Below, in pieces: positions 11,281 to 25,390 of a stretch of DNA of 64,000 nt. Source of the DNA: Papilionanthe hookeriana x Papilionanthe teres (Eukaryota; Streptophyta; Magnoliopsida; Asparagales; Orchidaceae); the NCBI GenBank assembly GCA_022702705.1, contig CM040421.1, positions 70,984,121-71,048,120 on the forward strand, in the 5' to 3' direction. A program made the translations under genes and the position numbers. Every line of letters starts with the position of its first letter. Within the stretch, counting starts at the first letter, position 1. The notes under the pieces were generated by a model. It did not search any database. It was not told the origin of the DNA and saw only the letters and a program-made list of their open reading frames with translations.

Positions 11281-14200
11281 AACAACAATGAAATAAATTT
11301 TAAAACGATCGAGAAGGTTTACCTTAAAATTCTCTTCCTCTCTTGGGGTTGAGGTTTTAAAGGTTTTCAATCCTTTTACTTTGTATTTTCTTACATATTC
11401 TAAAAGGTTTATTGTACGAGAGAGGAGTTGGCTATTGTACAAGAGGGAACAAATTGTGTTGTAAGTTTTTATTTTCAGTTTTTACTTTCAATGATGATTT
11501 TAATGGAATGTTTTTCCTATGTTATTTCCAACATGTGTAGCTATATTTGTTTTCAACTCTATGATTTATGGTATGTGATTTTTATAATTTTTTCAGTTGA
11601 TTTCTTTCTCTGTATTGTTTTCATGAGGAAAAAAGTGCTTTTCGTTGTTATATTAACCATAAGGTCTCATTTACTCCTGGTTAATTAGGATGTTAACATA
11701 TTTTGTGATCTGTTACTCATGCCCGTTAGACATAGAAATGAAATGGTTGATCACAAAATATGAGTAACAATAGACATATTTTATATGGATTTTGTATCCT
11801 AGAAAGGGGATCAGAGCAAACTTGTGGGATCCTATAAGGATTGAGGAACTCTCAACTTCATGAATTTTAGCATTCTTTTGACATGGGCATAAGAAGGATT
11901 GTCTATCCCTGTTGACAACTTGTGTAGGGGAAATTCTAGGAATACCATGAAATACCAGTTCACCTAAATCACAGGGGTGCAAGCCTCACATACCTCGAAG
12001 AATAGTAAATATATTTGTCATTATTTCTATAATCAAAATTATTATCTTTTGTCTTCACTATTGAGTAGGATTTTAGAAAATCACATTATTTGTGATCACA
12101 CTAAACTACTTTAGAACTATAGTAAACTAGCAATTTGCCCTCCAGAATAATTCTTAACAGTTTTCTCAAGGGATCGATAATTGGTACTATTTATCTATAT
12201 TATTACTTGATACTTGTAATAGTGTGATTTGGTCAACTTGTTGCACTACAACTTTTCGTGTCGTCAATTATCTCATGCAACATGAAATGAACCACGTCTA
12301 ATGGGAGGAGAGCTATGCAGAACCTATAGAAAATATACTCGTTAACATAATTATTATTAGCTTCTCTGTTGGACATGATTCCCTTCAATATATATATATA
12401 TATATAATAAAAATTTAAATATATTAGTGTCAAGTATAAAACCCAATAAAGCATACAAAAAGCACACAAAGTGTACATCAACTAACACAAACCAAAAGCA
12501 CAACTGTTTACGAAAATTCCTAACTACACCTTACTCCCATTACTAAATAAGAACTAGAATGTAATGGTTCTGTTACATAGAGGAATGGGAAACGATGAGT
12601 TGAGAAAGAGGAAGGCAGCAGTTTGCTAAATGAACATAAAGGAGATAGGAAGTCAAAAATTAGAGGAAGAAAAGAAGGAGAAGAACTTGTCAAAGTAGAC
12701 GCTGTGGGTTTCCTTGTGTGTAGAGGTAGCCATCAAAGCCACAAGAGGAAGCAACATACTCATATATGCGTATAAATCTGAGCCCTAGCAGATTGAAATC
12801 GAGTATGAAAGAGGAAGAGGTGATGTGCGGTTTACTTGCGAACATTTCTTTAATTTCCCTCGAGCTTACTAGAATGTTAAGGCCTCAAGCATCTCTGTAG
12901 ACTGTTACCAGCAGCAAGCCAAAGAAAGAAGATCTTGTGTTTAGTCAAATCGTAGGAAGGATCCTCGTGCTTGATGAAGAGAAAGAGTGGAACCAAGTGC
13001 ACTTGAAGTTCGATTGGAGGGGTTCTGTCAAGCTTCAACCAGTACAGTACGCAGGAGAAGCGAGGCAGAAGAAGCGGCTGCGTGCCTTTTGCGTGTGTTA
13101 GACCTAAGGCAAGGTTTTATAAAATTTAATTTATGAATTTAGTATATTATTAATTATTAGTTATTAATGGTAAGGTTTAAATAAATTAGATTATTTAATT
13201 TCAATTATTAATTTAATTATAAATTGTTATACAACATAAATGTAAACATGTGCATATAGAACTATTAGAATAGATATAATTTCATAAGTAACTACAAAGT
13301 TAAACCAACTTTATTAACAATATTTTTTTAATCGTAAATTTTTCATAAGGAATAATTGAATGAAGATAATAAGTACCATAATAATAACAAAATAATATGA
13401 TATACCAATGTGTCAAATTAAGGCTAATTGATTTTTAATAATAAGATTAACATATAATAAATTAATAATAATTTTTATGCACTTGACTTTAGGTTTCTCA
13501 TTGGAGATAAGTGAAGAGAACATTTAGAATCATCACTGATCGAGGTGAGTACTCATATTTTTCTACTATGGTGGTATTTTGCTTCTTCTACACTGAAGAC
13601 ATTAATTAATACTTCATTAGTTATGTAGTAAATGACTACAAATTCATGATTTTGAATTCTAGTGAACTTTTATTCATATTAAAGGAATGGTATGTGTGCA
13701 TATCCTTATTAAAGGATTCAACTGTTATGTAAATGAAAAATAAATATTTTTTTATTAGAAAGTTATATTTTTCTTCGATTCTTGTATGTGCATAATTGAC
13801 TATGATGGAGTCACCACTTGATACTAGTGAAGGAACACCAAGATACTGCACATATAAATAAAAAAGAATATTGATATTGATGTGTCATAATTGACATAAT
13901 TTTTAGACGGTGCTCATGTAATGGTTGTATAGAGATGAAATCATATTGTTATAAACTCCTTGAATAACATGTTAAATATTTAAATTAATTTATAAATAAG
14001 CTTAACTGACATGCATATTATTCATTTTTTGTTATATTGTTGTAATTTAGGAATATGAGCATTCATTGGCTCATTTTGTTATTTTTTATTTTAAACTAAC
14101 TTTTTAGGCTAATTAAGCAATTAAAAGGTGAACGATATAAGGAAAAAAAGTTTATAGAAGACATGGACAACAAGAAACGAGAAAATTTAAATATATTTCT

Positions 14201-14899
14201 TTATTTTAATTTAATTAGTAGATCTTTCATTTTTAGTAGAAAGATATATAAAATGAATATCAAAATTTTATTTCCCACTGTCCGAGTTTGTTACTGTCTT
14301 AGTTAATTCCAAGCCCCAGACTAGGTCCTGACATAGAAGATGTTCCCTACACATAGTTCTAATACAAGACATTTAGTGCTTATGGCTAAGAGCTTTTCTT
14401 ATAGGATCTTGATGGGGTCACCAAGTTGGCCTCATCAAGAGTATCTTAGTGAGTTAAAATCGATCATAATGAGTGATTAGTGTTAACACAAACCTATGAT
14501 TAGAATGATCTTAGAAGATCTAGTAGAAATAGGATAATTCACATTAACCAACAAGATAATTCATTTTCTTATTTCCACCACAGGTCAATCTAAGGGTAGT
14601 TGAAGCCTAGCCACTAAGGTTCTAAGTCATTCATCTTAGACATATAGAAGGAGAATGTGTGTTTTTTTGGACAAAGGGGAACACCTAGTGAATTAAAATG
14701 TGCATAAAATGCAAATCAAGGGCATGGGAAACTAAGCCCTAAAAGCACAACATAATAAGGTTGTATGATTTGAAAGATGTAACAAAAGTATTATGATGCA
14801 ATAAATGCATCAAACAAATGATGAATGCAACAAATGTATACTCACAACCGAACATATAGTGGGTCATATAATGCATGAAAAATGTGACCCTGGATCACT
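11281..14899. other. unassigned AT-rich intergenic DNA
   Basis: It contains a (TA)n run at 12391-12408 and no convincing coding frame, RNA gene or transposon terminus. The 12500-13130 part is relatively GA-rich. Confidence 0.5.
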
Positions 14900-17665
14900 G
14901 TCGACATATTTTTAGGTTATGTGTTTTGAAAAAGGGGGTCGCCTAAAGAAGTTGTCGGTGAATTTTAGATCTTAAATTTAATTTAAATATATATATAATT
15001 TAGAAAGTAGCATTTGATTTTGAAAATAATTTTAAGTTTAAAGATTTTAAGATATGAAATCAAACTAATCTCACATCACGAATAGTTTATATAAACGAGC
15101 ACTGCATCACAAACTGTGTATCTATCCCGAGGAATAGACACACTGCTCGATGATGAGGCTCGATTAAATAAACTAGAAGATTTGTGACATCCGTTTGGTC
15201 TGCGAACTAATTTTATAAGCCGACAAATTCCCCTGCTTAATATAAAGGAATTAAGCAGAGTTTATATTACCTGAGTTCTTAAAGTTTCGTATAAGGGCAA
15301 GCCTCTATAGTTAATTACATCTTAAATGACGGGAATCATTTAAGAAAACTCTTGATAATGATCAGTGGTTTTGCTCTTAAGAATTTCAAAGTTCAGGGTT
15401 TCAAACAAATTGGATTTTGAAAATTTCAATAGGGAATATCTCAAATTTGGAATAGTTTATTTTAAGAGTCCAATGGTAGAAAGGTAGGAGAAGTTGAGGA
15501 TCCAAGAGGAATCTTGGCAACTTCCCAAACTATCTTATTATTCGGCTTCAATTTAAGAGTTTATTTAATGTTTCAATCCTGCCAATTTTAGTTTATTAGG
15601 ACTTATATTTGTATGACATAATCACACAAATAGCCTCGAAGATGTGAGGGTTTATGTCATACTAAACGACTACCTCGGAGTTCTAAGATGAGTTAGGGCT
15701 TAATTTGCATAATATGATTATGCAAATGCCTAACGAAAAGTTGAGGAATTATGTTGTACTAAGCAAACTACCTTGAAATCGTATGGATTATTGTTTAATT
15801 CTAAGAAAGGTTTTGCTGAAGTAGACACAAGTTTTGCTGATGAAGATGACCATGTTGCCCACTGTGCTCCAAGCTTCTTGTTGTTGCAGAGGTTTGGTTT
15901 TAGAAGGTGATAATCAGGAGATGAGAGAAGTTTTTTGGTTTAGAAAGGTTGAAAATTGAGAGGGCTTAGTATTTTAATTAAAACAAATCTTAAAGTTGAT
16001 TAAGCAGAACCGATTAAGATCCCACGGTTCCTTCATCCCCGCACCACTATTTTCATCGGATTCACTTAGTCCAAATGAATTTGCTAAACTCAACTGAATG
16101 AGTTCCACACTTTCATTTAGACCGTGGGAAATCTCGTTAGCAACACTTGGGTTACATCATCCGAGGGATTCCCGATCATCCATTGAGACATTTTAATTTT
16201 ATTTGTAATTGCAGTTTTATTTTTGTTGGTGATTAAATTTTGAGTTGTTTAAACGTGTTGGGTTCAATCATTTTCATACATTTGTAAGTACATGAAAGTA
16301 AGACATTTAATAAATCACTGGATGTAAATTGCAATAAACTTAAATGCATACCTGGTGGGCACTCTCGTCATTTTCACATGCACTTAAAACACATGTTAAG
16401 ACATTTATATATTTGCAACAGATGCTTAGGTAAAGCTAAGGGAAAGTTCTAGTTATCTACCAAAGTCTCAATCCTATTGCTTATCAATTCCTATGACTTC
16501 TAGGTTCTTGTGTTTTGTTAATGATGATTTTCTTCATCAAAGAACAATGAAGTTTTACTGTTCTTTTAAAACATCCCATCAAGTTAGAGAAGTGCTCGGG
16601 ACTGAATTCTGCACATCTTCCTAAATACTTTAGGGATCATTTTGAGTTCAGTTAGTTTCATTGTGGTGATGAATCACTCATCTAGGTTACTTTAACGTTC
16701 TGATTTTATTTGACTCTTGCTCAGTAAATTTGGATGTTTGATTATCCTGTGAGTAAGGTGACAGTTTCATTTGATGCTTCATTTAAGAGTTATAATAATG
16801 AAAGCCTTTAGGGGACAAATTAGTTCATTAAAGATTTTAACCATTCTTAATTTAAAGTTTGAGTTGATGGTTTAAAGTGATTTTATTTAGTTATAAAACT
16901 TTGATTGGTCCTTTTCAAATGTTTTAAATTGTTTTAAGTTTAAAAAAGTGTTCAAATCGTTTAATTCAGTTAATTTTTATTATTTCAGATAGCCTTGACA
17001 TTTTAGATTAATTTTAAATATTTCAATTATGAATTGTTCTTAGTTAACCTTAATGTTTCAAATTTATTTTAATTTAAGTTTTAAACAATTTCAGATTAAT
17101 TTTGATATTTTAAGTTTCTTTTAATTTGATTTTCTTACTTCAAATTGGTTTTAATGTTTTAAGTTTTAGTTTAATTATGAAATTTTTAGATTATCTTCCT
17201 TTCATTAGTTTCAATTATCATTTTATAGCTTAATTAATTAATAAAAACTTAATGATATTTAACTAAATCATTGATTAGGGATTCAATTTCAAAGTTTTAG
17301 AATCTTCTTATATCAAAATCCTTTAACCTTAATGATCCATTTCTTAATTATCTTCCAAAGTTTAATGATTAGATTAATTAAGGCTTCTTCTTTTAAATGT
17401 TCAAGGAGATTAATGGGTTTCTACCTCTTAACTCTCTTAGTTTCAATCATCCAAATGGAAAATCAAGATCAAATATTTTACCATTTCCTTTGGTTAAGCC
17501 TAAATATTAAGTAAGGTTAAGGTTCTTTAATTGCCTTTATACCCTCTTAAACTTGTTCATCCCATAACTCATCAAATTAAGCTCAAATGAACTTGAAATT
17601 TTTATGTCACCTTACTCATATGTCGATTAAGACATTAGAGGAGAAAATGTGATTTTTCTATGCAA
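14900..17665 (+). repeat. long noncoding repeat copy B (3'-truncated)
   Basis: Collinear with 59530-62500: it starts at the shared GTCGCCTA.AGAAGTTGTCG segment (about 14938) and ends after GACATTAGAGGAGAAAAT (about 17650), where homology stops. About 1.5 kb present in copies A and C is missing. No gene inside. Confidence 0.78.
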
Positions 17666-18989
17666 AGATATGAATTTTTGAAGTTGTAAGGCAAGCTCAA
17701 GAGTAAGATTAAATAATTAGAAACTGCATTTATACGTTGTAATGACTTCACCTTCTTTCATAGTCACCTTTGCAAGGAGGAAAAGCTATCCAACAGACAC
17801 TTAATTCGAACTCACATCGCCGTTTGCTTTGAGCTCTCGGTGTCCCGTCCGCACTCCAATGAACCTCGCAAAAGCACACCAACAAATTTGTATGAGAATT
17901 CAGTTCAATGAAATGTTACACAAATAAGTGTACAAATGCGCATAATGAAAAGCATGCAAAAAGAAGACATGTGTATCGAATATCTAAGTCACCCAGTTTC
18001 AATGTCTTTGCACATTTAATACTTGGGCTTCATTTACACACCTAACAATCAATTCTTATGTATTTACACATAGTATCCACATTTCATATTCAAAACATCC
18101 AAACCAAATGAAGTATCAAAAGCAGACGGTTGATCAATAATACAAAAAAAGGTATTTACTAACACATATTCAAGTCTTCCAAACATTGAATCATTGACCT
18201 CAAGCTAACAGTTACCTCATCACAAACATATTTGTTTCTTTGTGAAATCAATAGAACGTTTAAGCCACATGATGATGTACAACTTCCAATAATTAAAGAA
18301 ACAAATAAAATGTATATCATTTCAGCCAAGCTTGAAAATCGCATTCTTCAAGAAAATCTTAAAAAGAAATATTTGCAAGTTTTAAACCTCTAGCTGACTT
18401 AAGCAACAGAGATTCAAATTAATCATGATGAAGTATTAATCCCAATGTGCACATTAAATCTAAAGCTTTCATCTCCATATCATAAGTTCACATAGCTTAA
18501 ATTGATTAGGAAATTCAAGAAAAGTATTATTAAAAACATTCCTCGTTTCCAAGAGGATTCACTCAAAACTATTTGCACAAAGATTTTTTACTTGTCTTAT
18601 ATCATGAATTTTCATCGTCACTTGAGGCCCGCAATCTTTATTTTAATTTCATTCATGAAGGCGGAATCTATGTCACAAATAGAGCTATAATGAGGACATT
18701 CCGGACATCAAACTCAAAAATTTGAATGTACAAATGAAATTTGGTATGAGTAGAATCATACCTTCACGAAGAATGGTCTGACTCAGCTTTCACGCTCGCT
18801 AGACTTCTCTTTCCATAGCTTTGTGAGGTTGTTGGCATCGAAGCGTGCTTGAATTTTACCTCGCAAAGAATCACAAAGAAGCAAACAGTTATTCCAATTA
18901 CATGATTTGAGAGGATTTAAATTGCACGAATGTTAAAAAAAAAAGGACATGCAGTTTGTGAAATTTATAAATACATAGGAAACGAATGC
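17666..18989. other. unassigned intergenic DNA
   Basis: Low-complexity AT-rich sequence with several 60-codon random frames. Nothing is recognised. Confidence 0.4.
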
Positions 18990-19010
18990 GTGTATGTAAA
19001 TATGTCTTAC

Positions 19011-19190
19011 CAAACTTTCAAATTTTCACAAATGAGCCAACTCAAATTTTTAGATTTTTACAAATAGGCCACCCCGAAGTTTCAGATTTCACCAAAATAA
19101 GACACAAATGTTTCAGGTTTTGCAAATTGGTCACCCCAAACATTCCAGATTTTTGCAAAGGGAACACCCCCACAACTGTAGCAAATTCGG
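19011..19190. repeat. degenerate ~33-bp tandem repeat
   Basis: About five units of AAACTTTCAGATTTTTGCAA followed by ATGGGCCACCCC-like sequence. The overlapping open frames here are repeat artefacts. Related CTGCAGCCAAA/CTGCAGCCGT motifs occur at 19215-19310. Confidence 0.65.
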
Positions 19191-20930
19191 CCCAAAAAAT
19201 ACATTTTAAAGCTCCCAAACTGCAGCCAAACCAAATGGCAAAATAAACTCCAAATGCTCCAAAAATACTCCTCAATTAAGCCATAAACACACCCAAAAAC
19301 TGCAGCCGTAAGGGGCATGAAACAGTCCCAAATACAGCACTCAAAACTTCCCTTCCCCAACTCTCTTTGAGTAGATCCTGAAACTCACATAGGTGCAGCT
19401 TTCCAAAATAAAGGAAATGAAAGCTAGCTACATTTCGATCCAAAGATCCAGAAATACAAAGCAGAAAACAAACTAGCAATAAAGTGACTCATAAGCAATT
19501 GCATTCATACCACATATGTTGTACATGCTTATATGCGGCTCACCAATTTTAATGTGATTTGAAAGACTTGGGTGGTAGCTATGTAAATCAACTTGAATCC
19601 ACATCAAAATTTATGTGGGTGTTAAATATGTAAATAAATAAGAACTAAGTGGCATGCATGTAAAAATTAAATAGCCCCCATTCAAATTAATCGCCTTCAC
19701 ACAAGAACTATCAATGTGCTGCCACTAGAAACATAATATTTAAATCTAACATTCAAACATCCATACAAGTTCGAAGAGAAGCAGTTTCAAAAGTCCATAG
19801 TTTGTAAACAACGAAAATTTCCATCTTTAGTTAAAGGTGAAACAGTGTCCAACTCGTCATCCTCAAAGAACAAGAAATGGAGTCTAAAGAAAACAGTAGT
19901 GAGGCATTTACAAGCACACCACCATTCTTGATTTATTTGCATGAGTGAAGCATGTGAGAATAGCTCAAAAACAAAACAAGAATAATGCTTCATCACTTCT
20001 CCACTAACCACCATAAATATACGCTTGTAATACTCAAAGGTTAATAAAGATTGTGACAAGTGTTAGAGGGAAGAAGTCCTTCATGACTAAATCAAGATTA
20101 AACAAATTTTACTGCATGAAATGCTTCATAAATCGATAAAAAAAAAAGAATGTATTCTTACTCTCAATCTACTCCCAACACTTGCTAGAAAGGAGAAGGA
20201 GAAGGAATGTTACCTTGCTCGATTAAAGAAATTAGAGAAACTTGGCAATGAATGAAGGGGGAGGTGGGAGCAAATTACCTTAGCTTGGATGAGGTGATGG
20301 AAGAACTTGAAGAAGCCCATGTTGAAGCTCACTGCTAGGATGATTTGGGTAGGGTGTGGCTTGCTTAGAAGAAGGAGAAGAAGGGGAGGAGGCTCACGGT
20401 TTTTTGAGATTGAGAGGGGTGTTGTAGTGATGAAGCGTGTGAAGTGAGTAAGAGTAGGAAGTGAGTGAGTAAGCGTGTAAAAATGAGATGGTGATGGATT
20501 TTTTTTGAGGGGACTCACGGTTTGGAGTCAAAGAAGGAGTGAGGGAGAGGTGAGGTGGAGGTATGATGAAGGTAAGGAGGAGGTGAGGTGGGTAGACCTT
20601 AGGGTGGCTGGTAGGATGAGGCAGAAGTGAGGGGAGGCATGGAGGGAAGACTTTTAAAAAGAAAAAAATATTTTTTTTTGTTATTTTTTTTTTATTTTTC
20701 CGTGAGATGTAAGAGGGAGAGGAATGTAGATGTGTATGAGTGGGTATTTTATTATTATATATATTTTTTAATTTTAATTTTATGTGATTATTATTTCATG
20801 TCATTTGATTATTGCCTTTACAATGTTCAATTTAATTTGTATTTTTAAATTATGTGAATCATAAAATTTTGAAGATATAAATTTGTAAAAATGTGCAAAT
20901 TATTGTTTTAAATAATTGAAAGAAACATTG
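19191..20930. other. unassigned; contains purine-rich tract and fold-back arm
   Basis: 19520-19690 carries a fold-back arm. 20340-20640 is strongly G/A-rich on the + strand (GAGG, GTGAG runs). The 102-codon minus frame here is low-complexity (leucine, proline, serine) and has no supporting feature. Confidence 0.4.
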
Positions 20931-22620
20931 GAGTGATTTTGGAGGGTTAATTTGGCTTAAATTGGTGACATTTAGCCATAGGTCCAAATTGGTCTGTTTG
21001 GGCTCAAGTTGGGCTAACTTGGATTTGGGTTTGATCTAAGCCCAAGTGATCAAGCGACATTGTGTAGATAATTTTCATGAATTATTTGAAACAAGTTTGG
21101 AGTGATTTGAAGTTGGTTTGGTAATTCAATTCGGTGAGATTTGGGGTTGGGTCCATTTTGAGAACATTGGGCTAGCTTGAGTCTAGGTTGGGCTAGACTT
21201 TGGCTAGGGCCCAATTAATTGCTGATAATTGTCAAGGGGAATGTGGTGAAGTGTTTAAAACATTAATTTGGTATCCATTTGAAGTTTCGGTCAACCAATT
21301 GGGTGGATTTTGGGTCATGTGGCTAGTTTGGGTCAAATGGGGAGGTTTTGGTTCAAGTGAGTTTGGGTTGAGTTTGAGACCAAATTGGTGGAACTTAATG
21401 TTGTATTTGATGTAGGGGAGTATTAGGAATGATTTTAAACATTATTTGGAAAAATTTGATTGACATTAGGCTCAATGTGGGGACTTTGGGTCAAGTGAGT
21501 CAATTTAGGGACTTTTGGGTTCATGCTCAAATTGCTTTCAAATGCGGGTCCAATTGGGTTTAGTTTTGATTTAAATTGGTATTGAGGATGTTGAATTGAA
21601 GTTTAAAATTGAATTTGATCAAAATTAGGGTCAATTGGGTTGATTTGGTTTGACATTGGGTCCATTTGGGTTAAGTGAGCCAAGTTGGGATCTTAGATTG
21701 AAATGGATTAATTTGGAAAAATTGGGTTATAGTGTAGTTGAACAAAATGAAATTGGGAATTTTTAGGATTGTTTGGAATTTTTTGGGAATTTTTGGAATT
21801 TTTGAAATTTTGGGCCAAGTGGGTATTTAGTGTATATGGAGGTTATTTGGAGTGTATTGGGATATTTTAGTGGATTTAAGAGGTGAAAATTGCTTTAAAA
21901 TTATTTTCAAAAATTTTGGGAATTTTGAGTAAATTTTGGGAAAGTTTGGATGATTTGGTGGTTGTAGGGGCAATTTAGGTAGTTTTGGGTAAGTTTAAGG
22001 ACCCAATGTCAAAACCTGAAATTTTGGGAAAATGGAAGGGGCTTCAAATATGGGAGAATGGGACCATTTTAGTGGGGTCAAGATTGAGAAAAAAGTGATT
22101 TGGAATAGAATTAGGGTTTAGGAGTATGAGTCATGGACTTAGCCAAGTCCAACCACCTTGGGACCAAGTCTAGCCAAAAGATAACCACTTTATGACTCTT
22201 CACATATTGATCCTAGCCATCTTAATCAAAGATCAGTGGCTCTAGTCCAATCATGTGAGTTTAATGAAGGGTAGAAGGTAAGGGTTCAAGGTTTGGGTTA
22301 AGTGTCCTAGGGGTGTGTGTGTGTGCAAGAGAAGCTAAAGTCACCCAAGGTTACCCTAAGTCTAAGCATTCCTATGGGAACTCACTATTGGTTGCCCATA
22401 TGGTGTTTTTAACCTTCCAAGGTGATTTAGATATTTGCAACCATCCATGTGGGGTCCCAAGAGGAGTTAGGAAGTGGTTGAGAATTTCTAAATGGTGGGT
22501 CCCAACTCTAGTCCTCTAGGATAGTCAAGGAGAAGTCTTATGGCTATATCCTAAGCACCAAGAAGAAAGAAAAGACCTCACCAAAAATGAGGTCAACAAG
22601 GTCATATAAATGATCCTGAT
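20930..22620 (-). repeat. strand-skewed repeat, copy D
   Basis: The + strand is rich in TTGGGT, TTTGGG and CAAGTTGGG motifs in degenerate tandem order. It is the approximate reverse complement of 29290-31450, e.g. AAAATGAGGTC at about 22578 against GACCTCATTTTTG at about 29297. It is probably an LTR or untranslated region of a gypsy element. No protein evidence. Confidence 0.55.
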
Positions 22621-23786
22621 GTATCAACCGTCATCCCTAAAAAGGAACAGGTTCAGCACTAGGGTGTCATTATGGCATTGCCTATGTGCAAACCACTATA
22701 GACCCAGGTACAATGACAAAGATCCCAACATGAAATAAATGCATAGCAAGCATGCAATGAAATAAATTTAAAATGACGTCCATAATAAAATTAAAAATGA
22801 TTCAAAAAATTTATATATAAGAAAATTCATAAATGCAAACATAGATATAAACTAGATATAAGAAAATGATGTTGTAATGTTGTGAAGACACAACTATAAC
22901 GTAACCCATTTCATTCAAAGGTAAGGAGACCGGTGCCGAGATGCCAAAAATGTGATGCTTAGGCACCAGTTCCTTTAATCTTTTGACCAATGCAAAGATT
23001 GAATTGGTTCTTTAAAGCACTTTATGTAAAAATCTACTCTTATGAAGTGGCATGGATTTAGCATTTTTCTGCATGTCTCATGAGGATCAACAAAAAGGAT
23101 AAAATGAAAGTAAATAAATTTACTTCTAATCATGACATTAGTGATTTATGTTTTGTTGGTTAGTTAAATAGGTAATCACCACCCATGGAAAAGGATGTAC
23201 CAATGGTTTGGGATAAAGATCCCAAGAGCCGAAGTCTATAGAGCTTGGGGATTTATTTATTTAGAATAATTGAGCTTGACTAGCAGAGAAAAGTTAAAAT
23301 GAGGAATGTCACCTATGCGGAAGAGTGTACCAATGGCCCGCAGGTAAAAACTCCCAGTTTTGCTTGATATATAAAGATTATGAGACTCGTGTGGTTTGTT
23401 AGAAACAAAATTTAATTGATCGTAAAAAAAGTCATGCATTCAATGCATTATATGATGTTAAAGATTATATGACTTTATTCAAACTTCTTTATAAGATAAT
23501 CTTCTTTCTTTGATCTGGCATGATTCATGAGAAATTTTATTTGTCATGTGTCACAGATAATAGAAGAATATGTGCTTGATATGATTGGTCATGTCTTTTC
23601 ATCAAATGTTGGATATAGATGGTCTCATGGGATATAGTCTATCAAGTGGTCTAGTAATATCAGTAACAAAAACATCATAAATAAGAGTAGTCATACCAGA
23701 ATTATTATGACAAAAATATGATGTTGTTACTCCATTATTTTGCCCATGTTTATCATATTCTTCCACTATATAAAAGAACCTTGGGA
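22620..23786. other. unassigned; short tandem duplication
   Basis: The segments at about 23168-23228 and 23306-23356 share CACC-ATG-GAA-AG-GTACCAATGG and CTCCCA/ATCCCA spacing, suggesting a ~140-bp duplication. A GGTGCC..GGCACC motif lies at 22932-22970. No gene is recognised. Confidence 0.4.
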
Positions 23787-23791
23787 AATAC

Positions 23792-25385
23792 TGACCCACA
23801 ATTTTATATTATGATATGTTGTGGATGCTACGCAAGTATACGTATCGTATCAAGTAATACAGGGCTCTAGTGGAGTCCTGGTTATCGATCCCACAGGGAA
23901 AGAGAAAATTAAATAACGGCTAATTTTAAAATAATAATAATAATTTTAAAATAGTATACGAAAATTTGGAATTCTGAATTTAAGCGCAATAAAGTAAACT
24001 AAGTATTTCAATTAGGTAACTTAACTAAGTAGAAAATTAATACGTATTGAAAGTCCAGGAAATTAAACTGATTGCTAAATAAGTCTTAACTATTCAGAAA
24101 AAGTATCTTTCCCCTTTGTTTAGAAATTTAAGTGATTTATGAATTTAAATAGATATTTTTTAGGTATTGTGATAAATAGGAGCATTCATATTCTTTACCC
24201 TTTGGTCCAGGTGTAAAGAATATTGACTAATCCTATGTTTGATTACTGAATATGCGGCTAGGCTAGGAGGATACCGATCGCCACTTCGAGCTCCCGCGTT
24301 CCCTCGTCGAGGGCTAACATCTACACTTCAGCTCTCAAACAATAGGACCAAATTGAATATTTTAGTCTCGTCACACTAAAATGCTCGATTCTACACCTAG
24401 TGATATTATTTCCCTATTTATTTGCACCTTCCTTCCAAGGCTTTTGAATTCCCGAATATCGGATGTAATTTTTACTATAGTTGATATTCGACATATTTTA
24501 ACAAATCAAATGGCCGGTTGAAAGTAAATTAAGTTTTAAGTAAAAATTATCACAATTTATTAATATATAAAAGTACTTCTATTTTTAGTTCATCCAGATC
24601 ACTTAATTTCATAAACAGGGAGAAAGACTAATAAACTACTCGGAATGCATGGGAACTAAACTAAGCATGGATTTCATTTAAAGTTAAAAACAATAAATAC
24701 AAATACTTATCTCGATTTATCCTCAAGCAGACTCCTCGCAGTTCCTTTGACTCTTCCTTCCAGTACATCAAGACTCACTAAAAAGTCACTAACTCACTAA
24801 AGACTCGCTAAAGAATCAAAATAACACACTTATAACACACAAATACACAAAAACTGCACTCAAAGACACAAAAACTTCACACAAAGACACAAAAACTGCA
24901 CTCAAAGACACAAAAACTGCACACAAAGACACAAAAACTGCACACTTATAAGCTGAATTTCGGCCTCTATATATAGAGGTGAGCAAAGGACCAAGAGGTG
25001 TGTAAGCATCTCTTCAAAAAGTGTCCAGGTTCAATGTATCTGCGTCATTTGAACTAGCTCGTCGTCGGCGACGAACTACCTCGCTGTCGGCGAGGCTTCT
25101 AGAAGATCTTCAAACCGCGCTATCTCGCTGTCGCGAGACAGTTATAATTCCTTCAGAAATGTCTCCTCGTAGCCTCGCCGTCAGCGGGCTCTATCTCGCC
25201 GTCGGCGACTCAGCACAAATTTCATTATTTTCTTCCTTTTTGCTCCAAATTCGTTCCTTTTTATGATTTTTGCTTTTATCACCTAAATTCTCCATTCCTG
25301 CAATAAAATAAAGAAAATACATTTCTTTAAAGTGCAATTTCATCAAAAATAGGTATGAATTTCTTAATAAAATTTTCAGTGATCA
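23792..25385 (-). mobile_element. complete solo LTR, Athila-type (copy II)
   Basis: The LTR runs TGATCA...GGGTCA on the minus strand, 1594 bp, with a perfect 5-bp target duplication AATAC (23787-23791 and 25386-25390). It keeps the GC-rich motif set (25058-25209), a TATA region (24967-24976 on the minus strand) and a 21-bp tandem repeat downstream of the TATA (24843-24947). It also keeps the block 24178-24430 shared with copy I. It has no internal sequence, so it arose by recombination between two LTRs. Confidence 0.93.
24843..24947. repeat. 21-bp tandem repeat inside solo LTR
   Basis: Four to five units of AAAGACACAAAAACTGCACAC. It lies just downstream of the LTR TATA region, i.e. in the likely transcribed leader. 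Confidence 0.9.
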
Positions 25386-25390
25386 AATAC

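Noticed and set aside
18986..19360. Overlapping frames of 77-92 codons on both strands
   Set aside because: All fall in the 33-bp tandem repeat and neighbouring simple motifs.
20210..20518. 102-codon minus-strand frame rich in Leu/Pro/Ser
   Set aside because: Created by a G/A-rich tract on the + strand; no recognisable domain or gene structure.
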